Shown here: piece after piece, positions 55,498 to 64,000 of the stretch
How the letters are laid out: the number at the start of each line of letters is the position of its first letter
Numbering within the stretch: the first letter of the stretch is position 1
Origin: Campylobacter porcelli
GTDB lineage: Bacteria; Campylobacterota; Campylobacteria; Campylobacterales; Campylobacteraceae
Assembly (NCBI RefSeq): GCF_002139855.1
Contig: NZ_CP018789.1
Location: 558,001-622,000, forward strand
Direction: 5' to 3'
DNA: 64,000 nucleotides
Translations under genes and position numbers: made by a program
The notes under the pieces: generated by a model
What the model was told of the DNA's origin: nothing
What the model saw: only the letters and a program-made list of their open reading frames with translations
Databases searched by the model: none

Positions 55498-58032
55498 ATG
55501 CTTTCACTCATTGCTAGAAAAATATTTGGAACCAAAAATGATAAAGAGGTAAAAAAATATTACAAAAGAGTAGCCAAAATCAACGCTTTAGAGCCAAAAT
55601 ATCAAGCCTTAAGCGATGATGAGCTAAAGCAGGAGTTTCTCTCTTTACAAAATTCATTAATAGATGGAAAAGTAACTAAAGATAGTATATTAAATGATGT
55701 ATTTGCCATCGTAAGAGAGGTCTCAAAAAGAGTGCTAAATATGAGGCATTTTGATGTGCAATTAATAGGCGGTATGGTTTTAAATGATGGTCGCATAGCA
55801 GAGATGAAAACTGGAGAGGGAAAAACCTTAGTAGCTACCTTACCAGTGGTGCTAAATGCTATGGATAAAAGAGGCGTCCATGTCGTTACTGTAAATGACT
55901 ATTTAGCTAAAAGAGACGCTACGCAGATGAGTGCTATATATAATTTTTTAGGTCTTAGCGTGGGCATTATAGTAGGTGGTGAGTATGATGATGTAAAGCG
56001 TAAGGCCGCTTATGATGCTGATATAACTTATGGGACGAATAATGAATTTGGCTTTGATTACTTGCGTGATAATATGAAATTTGAATTATCTATGAAGGTT
56101 CAAAGGGAGCATAATTTTGTAATAGTAGATGAGGTAGATAGTATTTTAATCGATGAGGCTAGGACTCCTCTTATAATTTCAGGGCCTACTAATCGCACTC
56201 TTGATGGCTATATCAAGGCTGATGAGGTGGCTAGAGCTATGGTAAAAGGTGAGCCAGCAGCCACGCCTCAAGATAAGCCTACAGGGGATTTTATAGTAGA
56301 TGAAAAGAGCAGAACCATAATGATAACTGAAGCTGGTATTGCTAAGGCTGAAAAGCTATTTGGGGTTGAAAATTTATATAATCTAGACAATGCCATATTA
56401 AGCCATCATCTAGACCAAGCCTTAAAAGCTCACAATTTATTTGAAAAAGATGTCCATTATGTGGTGCGTGATTCTGGGGTTGTGATCGTTGATGAATTTA
56501 CTGGCAGACTTAGTGAGGGTAGGAGATTTAGCGAAGGATTGCACCAAGCCTTAGAGGCTAAAGAGGGTGTAAAAATTCAAGAAGAGAGCCAAACCTTAGC
56601 TGATATAACATTCCAAAACTATTTTAGAATGTATAGCAAAATAGCTGGTATGACAGGAACAGCACAGACTGAAGCATCTGAATTTTCTCAAATTTATAAT
56701 TTAGATGTTATATCCATTCCTACAAATTTGCCTATTAAAAGATTGGATAAAGATGATCTTATATATAAGAGTGAAAATGAGAAATTTAAAGCCGTTATCG
56801 AAGAGATTAAAAGGGCAAATTCCATCGGTCAGCCCGTGCTTGTAGGAACTGCAAGCATAGAAAAGAGTGAAGTGTTTCATAAAATGCTTGTAAAAGAGAG
56901 AATCGCCCACTCTGTGCTAAATGCTAAAAACCATGAAAAAGAGGCACAAATCATCGCTCAAGCTGGTGTTAAAGGTGCTGTAACAATCGCAACTAATATG
57001 GCTGGTCGTGGTGTGGATATTAGGATTGATGATGAGGTCAGATCGCTTGGAGGGCTATATATAATAGGCACAGAAAGGCACGAAAGCCGCCGTATAGATA
57101 ACCAGCTAAGAGGTCGTGCTGGGCGTCAGGGGGATCCTGGTATTAGTAGATTTTATCTAAGCTTAGAAGATAATCTTCTTAGGATATTTGGTAGCGATAA
57201 GATAAAGGCTATTATGGAAAGATTAGGGATTGAAGAGGGAGAAAGTATAGAGAGTAGGCTAGTTACTCGTGCTGTAGAGAATGCTCAAAAAAAGGTAGAG
57301 AGCTTGCATTTTGAGAGTAGAAAACATGTATTAGAGTATGATGATGTAGCAAACGAACAAAGAAAGACCATATATAAATATAGAGATGAGTTACTAGATC
57401 CAAATAGCGATCTAAAAGATAAGATTATCTCTAATCGCCAAGATTTAGTCGCTATGTTTTTAGATGATGCTGATATTGTCGATGGTGGGCTTAGCGAGGA
57501 TTTTGATATGGATAAACTATGCTTGATAATCAAAGAAAATAGCCTAATAGATATAAATTCTAGCCAGCTAAAGGGGCTTGATTATAATGAAATCAAATCT
57601 TTTATAGTTGATGAGCTTACTAAAGATTATGAGAATAAGATGTCAAATATAGATAGTGAGCAAAGAAAGAGTATAGAAAAACTCTTATATCTACAAATTT
57701 TAGACGCAGCTTGGAGAGAGCATTTATACCAAATGGATATTTTAAAAACGGGAATTGGGCTTAGAGGATATAATCAAAAAGACCCCCTAACTGAGTATAA
57801 AAAAGAGAGCTATAATCTCTTTATGGAGCTTGTAAATAGGCTAAAAACTGAGAGTGTAAGAGCTTTGCAAGTGGTTAAATTTAAAACAGAATTAACAAAT
57901 ATAGATGAGCCAAAAGATATGTCAAAAAGAGATAAAAAGCCATCTCGCAACTCGCCTTGTCCTTGCGGTAGTGGGGCAAAATATAAAGAGTGTTGTGGTA
58001 AAAGCGGACCAAAAAAAGGAGTTTTTGCTTAG
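55498..58032 (+). CDS. secA: Preprotein translocase ATPase SecA
   Basis: An 844-residue motor that pushes preproteins through SecYEG. It has Walker [12 protein letters not shown], Walker [21 protein letters not shown] and the [10 protein letters not shown] motif VI, the helical scaffold and wing domain, and the C-terminal zinc SEC-C motif [14 protein letters not shown] for SecB or lipid contact. The last base of the stop is shared with the GTG start of the LolC/E gene. Confidence 0.98.
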   Translation: MLSLIARKIFGTKNDKEVKKYYKRVAKINALEPKYQALSDDELKQEFLSLQNSLIDGKVTKDSILNDVFAIVREVSKRVLNMRHFDVQLIGGMVLNDGRIAEMKTGEGKTLVATLPVVLNAMDKRGVHVVTVNDYLAKRDATQMSAIYNFLGLSVGIIVGGEYDDVKRKAAYDADITYGTNNEFGFDYLRDNMKFELSMKVQREHNFVIVDEVDSILIDEARTPLIISGPTNRTLDGYIKADEVARAMVKGEPAATPQDKPTGDFIVDEKSRTIMITEAGIAKAEKLFGVENLYNLDNAILSHHLDQALKAHNLFEKDVHYVVRDSGVVIVDEFTGRLSEGRRFSEGLHQALEAKEGVKIQEESQTLADITFQNYFRMYSKIAGMTGTAQTEASEFSQIYNLDVISIPTNLPIKRLDKDDLIYKSENEKFKAVIEEIKRANSIGQPVLVGTASIEKSEVFHKMLVKERIAHSVLNAKNHEKEAQIIAQAGVKGAVTIATNMAGRGVDIRIDDEVRSLGGLYIIGTERHESRRIDNQLRGRAGRQGDPGISRFYLSLEDNLLRIFGSDKIKAIMERLGIEEGESIESRLVTRAVENAQKKVESLHFESRKHVLEYDDVANEQRKTIYKYRDELLDPNSDLKDKIISNRQDLVAMFLDDADIVDGGLSEDFDMDKLCLIIKENSLIDINSSQLKGLDYNEIKSFIVDELTKDYENKMSNIDSEQRKSIEKLLYLQILDAAWREHLYQMDILKTGIGLRGYNQKDPLTEYKKESYNLFMELVNRLKTESVRALQVVKFKTELTNIDEPKDMSKRDKKPSRNSPCPCGSGAKYKECCGKSGPKKGVFA

Positions 58033-59222
58033 TGGTTAGGTATTTGCTATTTAAATATTTACGCTTTGATAAGTCTCAGCCCTTCATCGCACTATCGGCT
58101 ATTTTAGCCTTTTTGGGTGTTAGCGTTGGCTTGATGGTGCTTATCATTGCTATGGCTATAATGAATGGATTTGATAAAGAATTTGAGCGTAAGCTATTTA
58201 CTATGAACTATCCAATTACGATTATTAGCTATATTAAAGGCTCTATTGATGAAAGCGATGTAACTGGGCTTAAAGAGCAGTTTAAAGAGCTTAAATTTAG
58301 CCCATATATCTCCACACAAGCTATTGTAAAATATGGCAACAAACTAGAGGGCGGAGTGCTATTTGGCGTAAATTTTAGCGATGAAAAGCAGATAAATTCT
58401 GTAATAAATGAAGCCTTAAAAGATACCATTCCAAAGGGTTTTGAGGTGGTTTTAGGCAAGGGGATTGCTGATGATTTCTCTCTTGCTTTAAATGATAAGG
58501 TTACTATACTTTTTACTCAGCTTAGTCCAAGTGGCTTAGTATCTATGCCTACTATGAAAAGATTTGATTATGTAGCAAATTTTAGCTCAGGGCTTAATGC
58601 TTATGATAAGGCGTATTCATACACAAATGTGGAGTTTTTGGCTAAAATTTTAGGCTATGAGGATAAAAAATATGATGGAATTCACATCTATTCAGACAAT
58701 CCAAAAGATGATATTATAAAGCTAAATCAACTCTTAAAACCAGGTCAAAAAGCCATTGGTTGGTGGGAGCAAAATGGCAATTTTTTCAGTGCTTTAGAGC
58801 TAGAAAAAAGAGCACTTTTTATAGTTTTAATGCTTATTATTTTGGTTGCTAGCTTAAATATTATTAGCTCACTTCTTATGACTGTTATGAATCGTCGCCA
58901 AGAGATAGCCTTGCTTTTGGCACTTGGAGCAAGTAAGATGGAGATTAAAAAGAGCTTTTTTGCTCAAGGGGTTGTAATTGGTGGAAGTGGGATAGTTTTT
59001 GGGCTGATTTTGGGGCTTTTTGGAGTTTGGTTATTAGGAAGTTTTGATATAATTAATTTACCAGCTGATGTCTATGGTAGCTCAAAACTCCCTATGGAGC
59101 TATCAATTTATGATCTAGCCATGATATTAGTTGGTGCTTTGATTATTGTCTTGCTCTCATCATACTATCCAGCCAAAAAGGCTAGCAATATCGATATTCT
59201 TACTACTTTAAGAAATGAGTAA
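58032..59222 (+). CDS. LolC/LolE-family ABC permease
   Basis: A 396-residue inner-membrane protein of the lipoprotein-releasing (LolCDE) permease family. The N-terminus RYLLFKYLRFDKSQPFIAL is typical of LolC/E; TM1 (about residues 20-45) is followed by a large periplasmic domain (about 50-240) and three C-terminal helices in an FtsX-type core with MNRRQEIALLLALGAS and SSYYPAKKAS. Only one permease is present, so it may act as a LolF-like homodimer. The start is GTG at 58032, overlapping the secA stop. No LolD ATPase gene is adjacent. Confidence 0.9.
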   Translation: MVRYLLFKYLRFDKSQPFIALSAILAFLGVSVGLMVLIIAMAIMNGFDKEFERKLFTMNYPITIISYIKGSIDESDVTGLKEQFKELKFSPYISTQAIVKYGNKLEGGVLFGVNFSDEKQINSVINEALKDTIPKGFEVVLGKGIADDFSLALNDKVTILFTQLSPSGLVSMPTMKRFDYVANFSSGLNAYDKAYSYTNVEFLAKILGYEDKKYDGIHIYSDNPKDDIIKLNQLLKPGQKAIGWWEQNGNFFSALELEKRALFIVLMLIILVASLNIISSLLMTVMNRRQEIALLLALGASKMEIKKSFFAQGVVIGGSGIVFGLILGLFGVWLLGSFDIINLPADVYGSSKLPMELSIYDLAMILVGALIIVLLSSYYPAKKASNIDILTTLRNE

Positions 59223-59255
59223 GATTAGGCAAACAGGCTTTAATAAGGGGAATTT

Positions 59256-60152
59256 ATGGATATAACTCTATTTTTACAGCAGATGGTTAATGGCTTTAGC
59301 TTGGGTTCTATGTATGCTTTGATAGCCATTGGTTATACTATGGTTTATGGGGTGCTAAGGCTTATTAATTTTGCTCACGGCGATATAATGATGGTTGGGG
59401 CTTATGTGGCGTTATTTTCTATGACAAGTATGTCGCTTCCATTTGGTTTTGCTTTGATTTTTGCAGTTATTGTATCTGCGATTTTAGGTATTTGCACTGA
59501 TAAGATAGCTTATAAGCCTCTTAGAGCCGCACCTAGAATTTCACTATTAATCACAGCTATTGGGATTAGCTTTTTATTAGAAAATATATTTCAAGTTGTA
59601 TTTGGCGGGATACCTAGATCATTTAGCGTTCCATCTTTTTTTGAAAATATTGTAGAGATTGGCCCCATTACCTTGCCTGTTAGTGCGATATTTGTTCCTG
59701 TGATTACTATATTTTTGCTTTGTATAGTTTTATATATACTTTATAAAACCAAATATGGCATTGCTATTAGAGCTTTGGCTTTTGATATTAGCACTGTGAA
59801 TTTGATGGGAATTGATGCGAATTTAATCATATCAATTGTCTTTGCTCTTGGGTCATCTCTAGCGGCTATTGGCGGAGTGTTTTGGGCTATTAATTATCCT
59901 AGTATTGATCCATTGATGGGTGTTTTGATAGGGCTTAAGGCTTTTGGGGCAGCTGTGCTTGGGGGCATTGGGAGTGTTGGCGGAGCTGTGCTTGGTGGAT
60001 TTATCATAGGATTTAGCGAGGTTGTGGCTGTGGCTTTATTTCCAGATCTTGCAGGATTTAAAGATGCATTTGCGTTTATATTTTTAATCCTAGTTTTATT
60101 ATTTAAGCCAACTGGAATTCTTGGGATTAATTTTGAAAAGAGTAGGTTTTAG
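59256..60152 (+). CDS. livH: Branched-chain amino acid ABC permease LivH
   Basis: A 298-residue polytopic permease of the LivH family, with the N-terminal QQMVNGFSLGSMYALIAIGY and RLINFAHGDIMMVGAY signatures, and the conserved RALAFD and GLKAFGAAVLGGIGSVGGA segments. With LivM it forms the channel for import of Leu, Ile and Val. AAGGGG precedes the ATG. It begins a four-gene set 33 bases after the LolC/E gene. No LivJ/LivK binding protein precedes it. Confidence 0.94.
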   Translation: MDITLFLQQMVNGFSLGSMYALIAIGYTMVYGVLRLINFAHGDIMMVGAYVALFSMTSMSLPFGFALIFAVIVSAILGICTDKIAYKPLRAAPRISLLITAIGISFLLENIFQVVFGGIPRSFSVPSFFENIVEIGPITLPVSAIFVPVITIFLLCIVLYILYKTKYGIAIRALAFDISTVNLMGIDANLIISIVFALGSSLAAIGGVFWAINYPSIDPLMGVLIGLKAFGAAVLGGIGSVGGAVLGGFIIGFSEVVAVALFPDLAGFKDAFAFIFLILVLLFKPTGILGINFEKSRF

Positions 60153-61202
60153 ATGGTGGGTAAATTTAAATTTTGGATAGCTACTATTTTGGCTATTGGT
60201 TTTTTATTTTTTTGTGATAGATATTTTAGCGAGTATAGTTTAGGAATTATCAATAATATCGCTATTTTCATAACTCTTGCTATTAGCTACAACCTTATAA
60301 ATGGCGTAACTGGTCAGTTTAGCCTTGAGCCAAATGGATTTGTGGCTGTGGGGGCATATGTAGCGGCTATTTTATTATTAAATGCCGATTCTAAAGTATA
60401 TCAATTTGACGCTGCTGAACCATCTGGTATTATACTAGCTCTATATACTAGCAATTTTATTTTAGCTATGTTTGTAAGCGGTATTTGTGCTACCTTGCTT
60501 GCTTTGATTCTTGCTATGCCTGTATTTAGGGTTAGGGGTGATTATTTAGCTATTGTTACTTTGGGATTTGGCTTTATAATCCAGCTATTAGCTGTGAATT
60601 TCCCAGCATTTACTAATGGCTCAATTGGGCTAAATGAGGTAATGAAAGTAGGTGAAAACGGAGATTTGAGTCGCTTTACTAATATATTTTATAGTGGCGG
60701 ACTGGCTATTATAGCTACTATTGTGATATTAAATTTAGTCTATTCTAAATTTGGTAGAGCCATGAAAGCTGTAAGAGATGATGAGGACGCGGCCATTGCT
60801 ATGGGGATCAACGCCTTTGCTACTAAGACTACCGCATTTTGCGTTAGTGCGTTTTTTGAGGGTATGGGTGGGGCCTTGCTTGTAGGGCTATTAGGTAGTG
60901 TAAGCCCTGATCAATTTACATTTATGTTTACTTTTTTATTGCTTATTATTATTGTGCTTGGCGGACTTGGTAGCACTACTGGAGCGATTATTGGGACGAT
61001 ACTTGTCATCGGCGGTAGCGAGTGGCTTAGATTCTTAGATGAACCGATGAATATATTTGGGTATCAAACAGATGCTTATCCAGGGCTTAGAATGGTGGTA
61101 TTTTCTTTGGTGCTTATATTTGTTATGCTATTTGCTAGAAAGGGCATTATGGGTCAGATGGAGCTAGGTGATCTATTTAGGCGTAAAGGTAGCGACAAAT
61201 GA
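60153..61202 (+). CDS. livM: Branched-chain amino acid ABC permease LivM
   Basis: A 349-residue permease of the LivM family, with about eight to ten helices. It shows ISYNLINGVTGQFSLEPNGF, VRGDYLAIVTLGFGFI and GRAMKAVRDDEDAAIAMGI, the cytoplasmic EAA-like loop. In most LivM the residues after GQ(F/L)S are LGHAGF; here they are LEPNGF, which the binding protein or channel may tolerate. Its ATG immediately follows the livH stop, and it overlaps livG by four bases. Confidence 0.93.
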   Translation: MVGKFKFWIATILAIGFLFFCDRYFSEYSLGIINNIAIFITLAISYNLINGVTGQFSLEPNGFVAVGAYVAAILLLNADSKVYQFDAAEPSGIILALYTSNFILAMFVSGICATLLALILAMPVFRVRGDYLAIVTLGFGFIIQLLAVNFPAFTNGSIGLNEVMKVGENGDLSRFTNIFYSGGLAIIATIVILNLVYSKFGRAMKAVRDDEDAAIAMGINAFATKTTAFCVSAFFEGMGGALLVGLLGSVSPDQFTFMFTFLLLIIIVLGGLGSTTGAIIGTILVIGGSEWLRFLDEPMNIFGYQTDAYPGLRMVVFSLVLIFVMLFARKGIMGQMELGDLFRRKGSDK

Positions 61203-61963
61203 TATTACAATTAAATAAAATTTCTAAAAATTTTGGTGGGGTTGAGGCTATTAAAGAGACAAGCTTTAGCATTAAAAGTGGCGAAATTTTCGGTCTTATC
61301 GGTCCAAATGGTGCTGGAAAAACTACTATGTTTAATATAATTACTGGTGCCTATGAGCCAAGCAAGGGTGAGATTAAATTTAATAATAAAATCCTAAATG
61401 GGATTAAACCAAATAAAATTGTAAATTTAGGTATCGCTAGAACATTTCAAAATATACGCCTTTTTGGCTCTTTGAGTGTGGTTGAAAATGTCCTAATCGG
61501 ACTGAATTCATCTACTAAATATAGCTTTTTAGAGGCTTGCTTGCATATTGGTAGATTTGCAAGATCTGAAAAATTAGCCAAGGATAGAGCTATGGAAATT
61601 TTAGAGCGTTTGGGGATTATTAGATACGCTAATGAATTTGCAAAAAATCTAAGCTATGGAACTCAGCGTAAAGTCGAGATAGCAAGAGCGCTAGCTACTA
61701 ATCCAAAGCTACTATTATTAGATGAGCCAGCAGCTGGAATGAATCCTAGCGAGAGTGATGAGCTAGCAGATTTGATATTTGATCTTAGGGCTAAAGATGG
61801 ATTATCGATTTTATTAATCGAGCATGATATGAAATTTGTAAATCGCTTGTGCGATAGGGTTTTGGTGCTTGATTATGGAAGGGTGATTTTTACTGGCTCT
61901 CCATCTGAAGCAGTAAATCACAAAGATGTTATAAGTGCGTATTTGGGAGATTTTATACAATGA
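61199..61963 (+). CDS. livG: Branched-chain amino acid ABC ATPase LivG
   Basis: A 254-residue ATP-binding subunit with Walker A GPNGAGKTT, Q-loop RTFQNIRLF, signature LSYGTQRKVEIARAL, Walker B LLLDEPAAGMNP and the switch H in IEHD. The LIGPNGAGKTTMFN and AAGMNP forms are typical of LivG rather than LivF. Overlaps livM and livF by four bases on each side, showing translational coupling. Confidence 0.95.
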   Translation: MILQLNKISKNFGGVEAIKETSFSIKSGEIFGLIGPNGAGKTTMFNIITGAYEPSKGEIKFNNKILNGIKPNKIVNLGIARTFQNIRLFGSLSVVENVLIGLNSSTKYSFLEACLHIGRFARSEKLAKDRAMEILERLGIIRYANEFAKNLSYGTQRKVEIARALATNPKLLLLDEPAAGMNPSESDELADLIFDLRAKDGLSILLIEHDMKFVNRLCDRVLVLDYGRVIFTGSPSEAVNHKDVISAYLGDFIQ

Positions 61964-62655
61964 TAGATGTTAGAAATTTACATGTTTATTATGGTATGAT
62001 CGAGGCTGTAAAGGGGATTAGCTTTTCAGTTCAAACAGGTCAGATAGTAAGCTTAATTGGCTCAAATGGTGCGGGTAAAACTAGCACACTAAATGCACTT
62101 ATAAACTCAGTTAAAAGAAGCGGAGAGATAAATTTCTTAGGCTATGATACCAGCAGACATAAGACTCACACTATAGTAAGGCAAGGAATAGCCCTAGTCC
62201 CAGAAGGTAGAAGAGTCTTTATAAATCTAAGCGTAGAAGAAAATCTTAAAATGGGGGCTTTTAATAATGATGAAAATTATGAGCATTTAAGAGATGCTAT
62301 GTATGAGCTATTTCCTAGATTAAAGCATAAAAGAGATCAATTAGCTGGAACTCTAAGCGGTGGAGAGGCTCAAATGCTTGCTATTTCTAGAGCTTTAATG
62401 AGTGAGCCAAAGCTCTTAATGCTAGATGAGCCAAGCCTTGGACTAGCTCCTAAGATTGTTGGGGAAGTTTTTGATATTATAGAGAGGTTAAAAGAAGAGG
62501 GCATTACTATACTTTTGGTAGAGCAAAATGCTTTTTTAGCCCTAAAAACCAGCGATTATACCTATGTGTTAGAAAATGGTCATATAGTAATGGAGGGAGT
62601 ATCAAAAGATATGACTAATAATGATGAAATTCGCAAGAAGTATCTTGGTGCTTGA
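61960..62655 (+). CDS. livF: Branched-chain amino acid ABC ATPase LivF
   Basis: A 231-residue second ATP-binding subunit, with Walker A GSNGAGKTS, the LivF-type segment LVPEGRRVFINLSVEENL, signature LSGGEAQMLAISRAL, Walker B LLMLDEPSLGLAP and the VEQNA switch region. The final gene of the liv set; a short GC hairpin follows. Confidence 0.95.
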   Translation: MIDVRNLHVYYGMIEAVKGISFSVQTGQIVSLIGSNGAGKTSTLNALINSVKRSGEINFLGYDTSRHKTHTIVRQGIALVPEGRRVFINLSVEENLKMGAFNNDENYEHLRDAMYELFPRLKHKRDQLAGTLSGGEAQMLAISRALMSEPKLLMLDEPSLGLAPKIVGEVFDIIERLKEEGITILLVEQNAFLALKTSDYTYVLENGHIVMEGVSKDMTNNDEIRKKYLGA

Positions 62656-62682
62656 TAAATCTTAGAATTTAAAGTAAATATG

Positions 62683-62700
62683 GGGGCAGATTAACGCCCC
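62683..62700. terminator. Hairpin between convergent livF and the outer-membrane protein gene
   Basis: Five-base-pair GGGGC/GCCCC stem with an eight-base loop, followed on the plus strand by GTTTATT. It lies midway in the 50-base gap between two convergent genes and may serve both directions. Confidence 0.5.
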
Positions 62701-62705
62701 GTTTA

Positions 62706-63350
62706 TTAAAATTTGTAGTTATATCCTACATATATACCATAATTTAGTATATTATCAAATTCGTCTATACCGGTTGTTTGATAATCCCCTTTGACGCCAA
62801 ATTCAATCTCATTATTTTTATCAACCTCATAGATAGCGCCAAGTTTTACACCAAATAGATTGCCTACGCCAGATTTTGAATCATATCCGAGTGAACCACT
62901 AGCATAACTAGCTTGACCATTAAATTCTCCTTTAACGATAGAAAGACCGGTATAAGCACCAAGAGATAATTTGAATTTATAATTAAGTGATGGAGTATAG
63001 TTAGCACCTAATAAGATATTGTTAGTTTGCCAGATGAATTTACCATTTATATTTACAGTATCACTACCATTTGTTAAATTTTGTAAATGATATACTTGGC
63101 TACCTGCAGTTCTAAACGATAATCCACCCCAAATTCTAAAAGTATCAAAGTCATAACCACCTTTTAATCCAAGCTCAACTGAAGTATCACTTGGATCATC
63201 AATAGTTGAAGGGAAAATTTCATCTAATGTTGTTCTGCTTTGTAAGAAACCACCCTCAACCCCTACAAATACGCTTTGCGTTACTGCATTGCTGCTTAAA
63301 ATAGCTGTAGCTGCTACAACCGCAGCACCAAATTTAACTATGTTTGTCAT
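62706..63350 (-). CDS. Outer-membrane beta-barrel protein
   Basis: A 214-residue protein with a signal peptide (residues 1 to about 24, cut near SNAVTQS) followed by the alternating aromatic/polar strands of a small beta-barrel, opening with VFVGVEGGFLQS and ending in GIYVGYNYKF with the C-terminal Phe that BAM recognises. It looks like an eight- to ten-stranded barrel of the opacity/OmpA-barrel type; ligand or host target is unknown. AAGGGG lies nine bases before the ATG. Its promoter carries a G9 tract next to the -10 box, so its expression is probably phase variable. Confidence 0.85.
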   Translation of the reverse strand: MTNIVKFGAAVVAATAILSSNAVTQSVFVGVEGGFLQSRTTLDEIFPSTIDDPSDTSVELGLKGGYDFDTFRIWGGLSFRTAGSQVYHLQNLTNGSDTVNINGKFIWQTNNILLGANYTPSLNYKFKLSLGAYTGLSIVKGEFNGQASYASGSLGYDSKSGVGNLFGVKLGAIYEVDKNNEIEFGVKGDYQTTGIDEFDNILNYGIYVGYNYKF

Positions 63351-63398
63351 AGAAAAACCCCTTGTATAATAAAATTTGAATTAAAAATTCATAACTTC

Positions 63399-63427
63399 AT
63401 TATACCCCCCCCCATTAATCTAAGCTT
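63399..63427 (-). promoter_or_regulatory. Promoter of the outer-membrane protein gene with G9 in its spacer
   Basis: On the minus strand TATAAT (63399-63404) is preceded directly by nine G bases. A -35 element with normal spacing would fall near 63422-63427 (AAGCTT), so the G tract occupies about half of the spacer. The untranslated leader is about 40-45 bases. Slippage would change the spacer length and hence promoter strength, as established for porA in Neisseria meningitidis. Confidence 0.7.
63405..63413 (-). repeat. C9 (G9 on the coding strand) homopolymer, candidate contingency tract
   Basis: Nine consecutive C bases on the plus strand, intergenic, about 55 bases upstream of the outer-membrane protein start and touching its -10 box. 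Only two G/C runs of this length occur in the window, and both are in or beside surface or sensory genes. Confidence 0.8.
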
Positions 63428-63489
63428 AAATTTAATAAAATAAGATAAAAATTTACAATATTTCAATATTGTGTTACTTATGGTAACTT

Positions 63490-64000
63490 TTATGGGGTGA
63501 TTAACTGACTTAAGCTGCCATTTATGCTATGATATATCGTGGTTTTATGCTTAAATGCCATTAATTTTAGTAGTTTGCTTTGTAAATTTGGCTGGGTAGA
63601 TGGGCTAAACCACGCATTATTGCTAATAGCTATCATAAATTTAGGATCATTCTTAAATAGCTCATCTTTAGTAGCTTCGTAGCAGATGGCGTTTCTAATC
63701 TTTACTCCATCAATCTCATAATCACTTACCCCATTAGCCTTGCTATAATCCACCGCAGAGCCAAAAAATAGGGTATTAATAGGATTTTTAATGAAATTTG
63801 GCAGCGGGATCTCCTCGCCAAATGGGACTAAAATGAGCTTATCAAGCCTTTGAAATTCCCCTTTATCAAATATATATGTTGAGTTATAAAGCTTATTATC
63901 GCTAATCCCTAAGGCTCCAGCTATTATGGCTATTTGGTGGGATTTTTGCTTAAGCTCACTAAGTAGAATTTGGCTTTTATTTAAAAATAGCGGAAAGGCA
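63490..64000 (-). CDS. lnt: Apolipoprotein N-acyltransferase Lnt, C-terminal part
   Basis: The frame is open from the stop at 63490-63492 through the right edge of the window, so the N-terminal part lies outside. The visible 169 or so residues belong to the nitrilase-like domain: AFPLFLN (catalytic Glu region), YNSTYIFDKGE, DKLILVPFGEEIPLP with the catalytic Lys loop, then RNAICYEA with the catalytic Cys, and MIAISNNAWFSPS. Lnt adds the third acyl chain to lipoproteins at the inner membrane after Lgt and LspA. The protein ends shortly after YHSINGS, as I recall for Campylobacter Lnt, so the C-terminus looks complete. Internal GTG codons should not be taken as the start. Confidence 0.9.
   Translation of the reverse strand, partial: AFPLFLNKSQILLSELKQKSHQIAIIAGALGISDNKLYNSTYIFDKGEFQRLDKLILVPFGEEIPLPNFIKNPINTLFFGSAVDYSKANGVSDYEIDGVKIRNAICYEATKDELFKNDPKFMIAISNNAWFSPSTQPNLQSKLLKLMAFKHKTTIYHSINGSLSQLITP

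Overview
The window is chromosomal DNA from an epsilonproteobacterium, almost certainly a Campylobacter. The base composition is AT-rich. Gene content and order fit that genus: ruvB, an Mla-type ABC cluster, lgt, the tuf-rpmG-secE-nusG-rplKAJL-rpoB-rpoC block, rpsL-rpsG-fusA, ftsA-ftsZ, and the lolA/secA/LolC-E neighbourhood. rpoB and rpoC are separate but overlapping genes, whereas Helicobacter has a fused rpoBC. Nine-base G tracts of the kind Campylobacter uses for phase variation are present. I cannot name the species without a search; it reads more like a non-jejuni species.

Layout. 0-5.3 kb (+): ruvB, an AI-2E/PerM family membrane protein, then an Mla/MCE retrograde lipid transport cluster (STAS-MlaE, MlaF, MlaD, lipoprotein). 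5.4-9.5 kb (-): a small conserved-looking protein, lgt, an unknown protein, a decayed gene fragment, copA and a CopZ-like chaperone. 9.6-12.7 kb (+): yebC, a cyclophilin, and a chemotaxis receptor with an in-frame G9 tract. 12.8-30 kb (+): the translation/transcription superoperon with five interspersed tRNA genes, then rpsL-rpsG-fusA and tRNA-Arg(CCU).

30.1-35.2 kb (+): the accessory part. It holds a 5'-truncated phage/ICE-type polyvalent protein with a Barnase/EndoU/ColicinE5-RelE-like nuclease region and an HExxH-bearing C-terminal domain, followed by three tightly coupled small orphan genes. It sits directly beside tRNA-Arg with no integrase or visible att repeat, so it looks like a remnant.

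35.3-45.7 kb: feoA, a feoB broken by a one-base frameshift, a secreted MsrA-MsrB fusion, a DmeF-type metal exporter coupled to a D-amino-acid transaminase, a FUSC membrane protein, ftsL, rsmH and a class II aldolase-like protein. 45.7-59.2 kb: a SurA/PpiD-type chaperone, ftsA, ftsZ, gltS, a lipoprotein joining an NlpC/P60 domain to an M15 peptidase, a Pif1-like helicase, lolA, secA and a LolC/E permease. 59.2-64 kb: livHMGF without a binding protein, an outer-membrane beta-barrel protein whose -10 box abuts a G9 tract, and the C-terminal part of lnt running off the window.

Envelope functions recur: lipoprotein maturation (lgt, lnt), lipoprotein sorting (lolA, LolC/E), retrograde lipid transport (Mla), peptidoglycan hydrolysis and division (ftsL, ftsA, ftsZ). 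The most noteworthy signals are the two G9 contingency tracts (one in a promoter spacer, one in a receptor gene), the polyvalent-protein remnant, and the frameshifted feoB. Three separate single-base contractions in homopolymers could be real decay or sequencing error.
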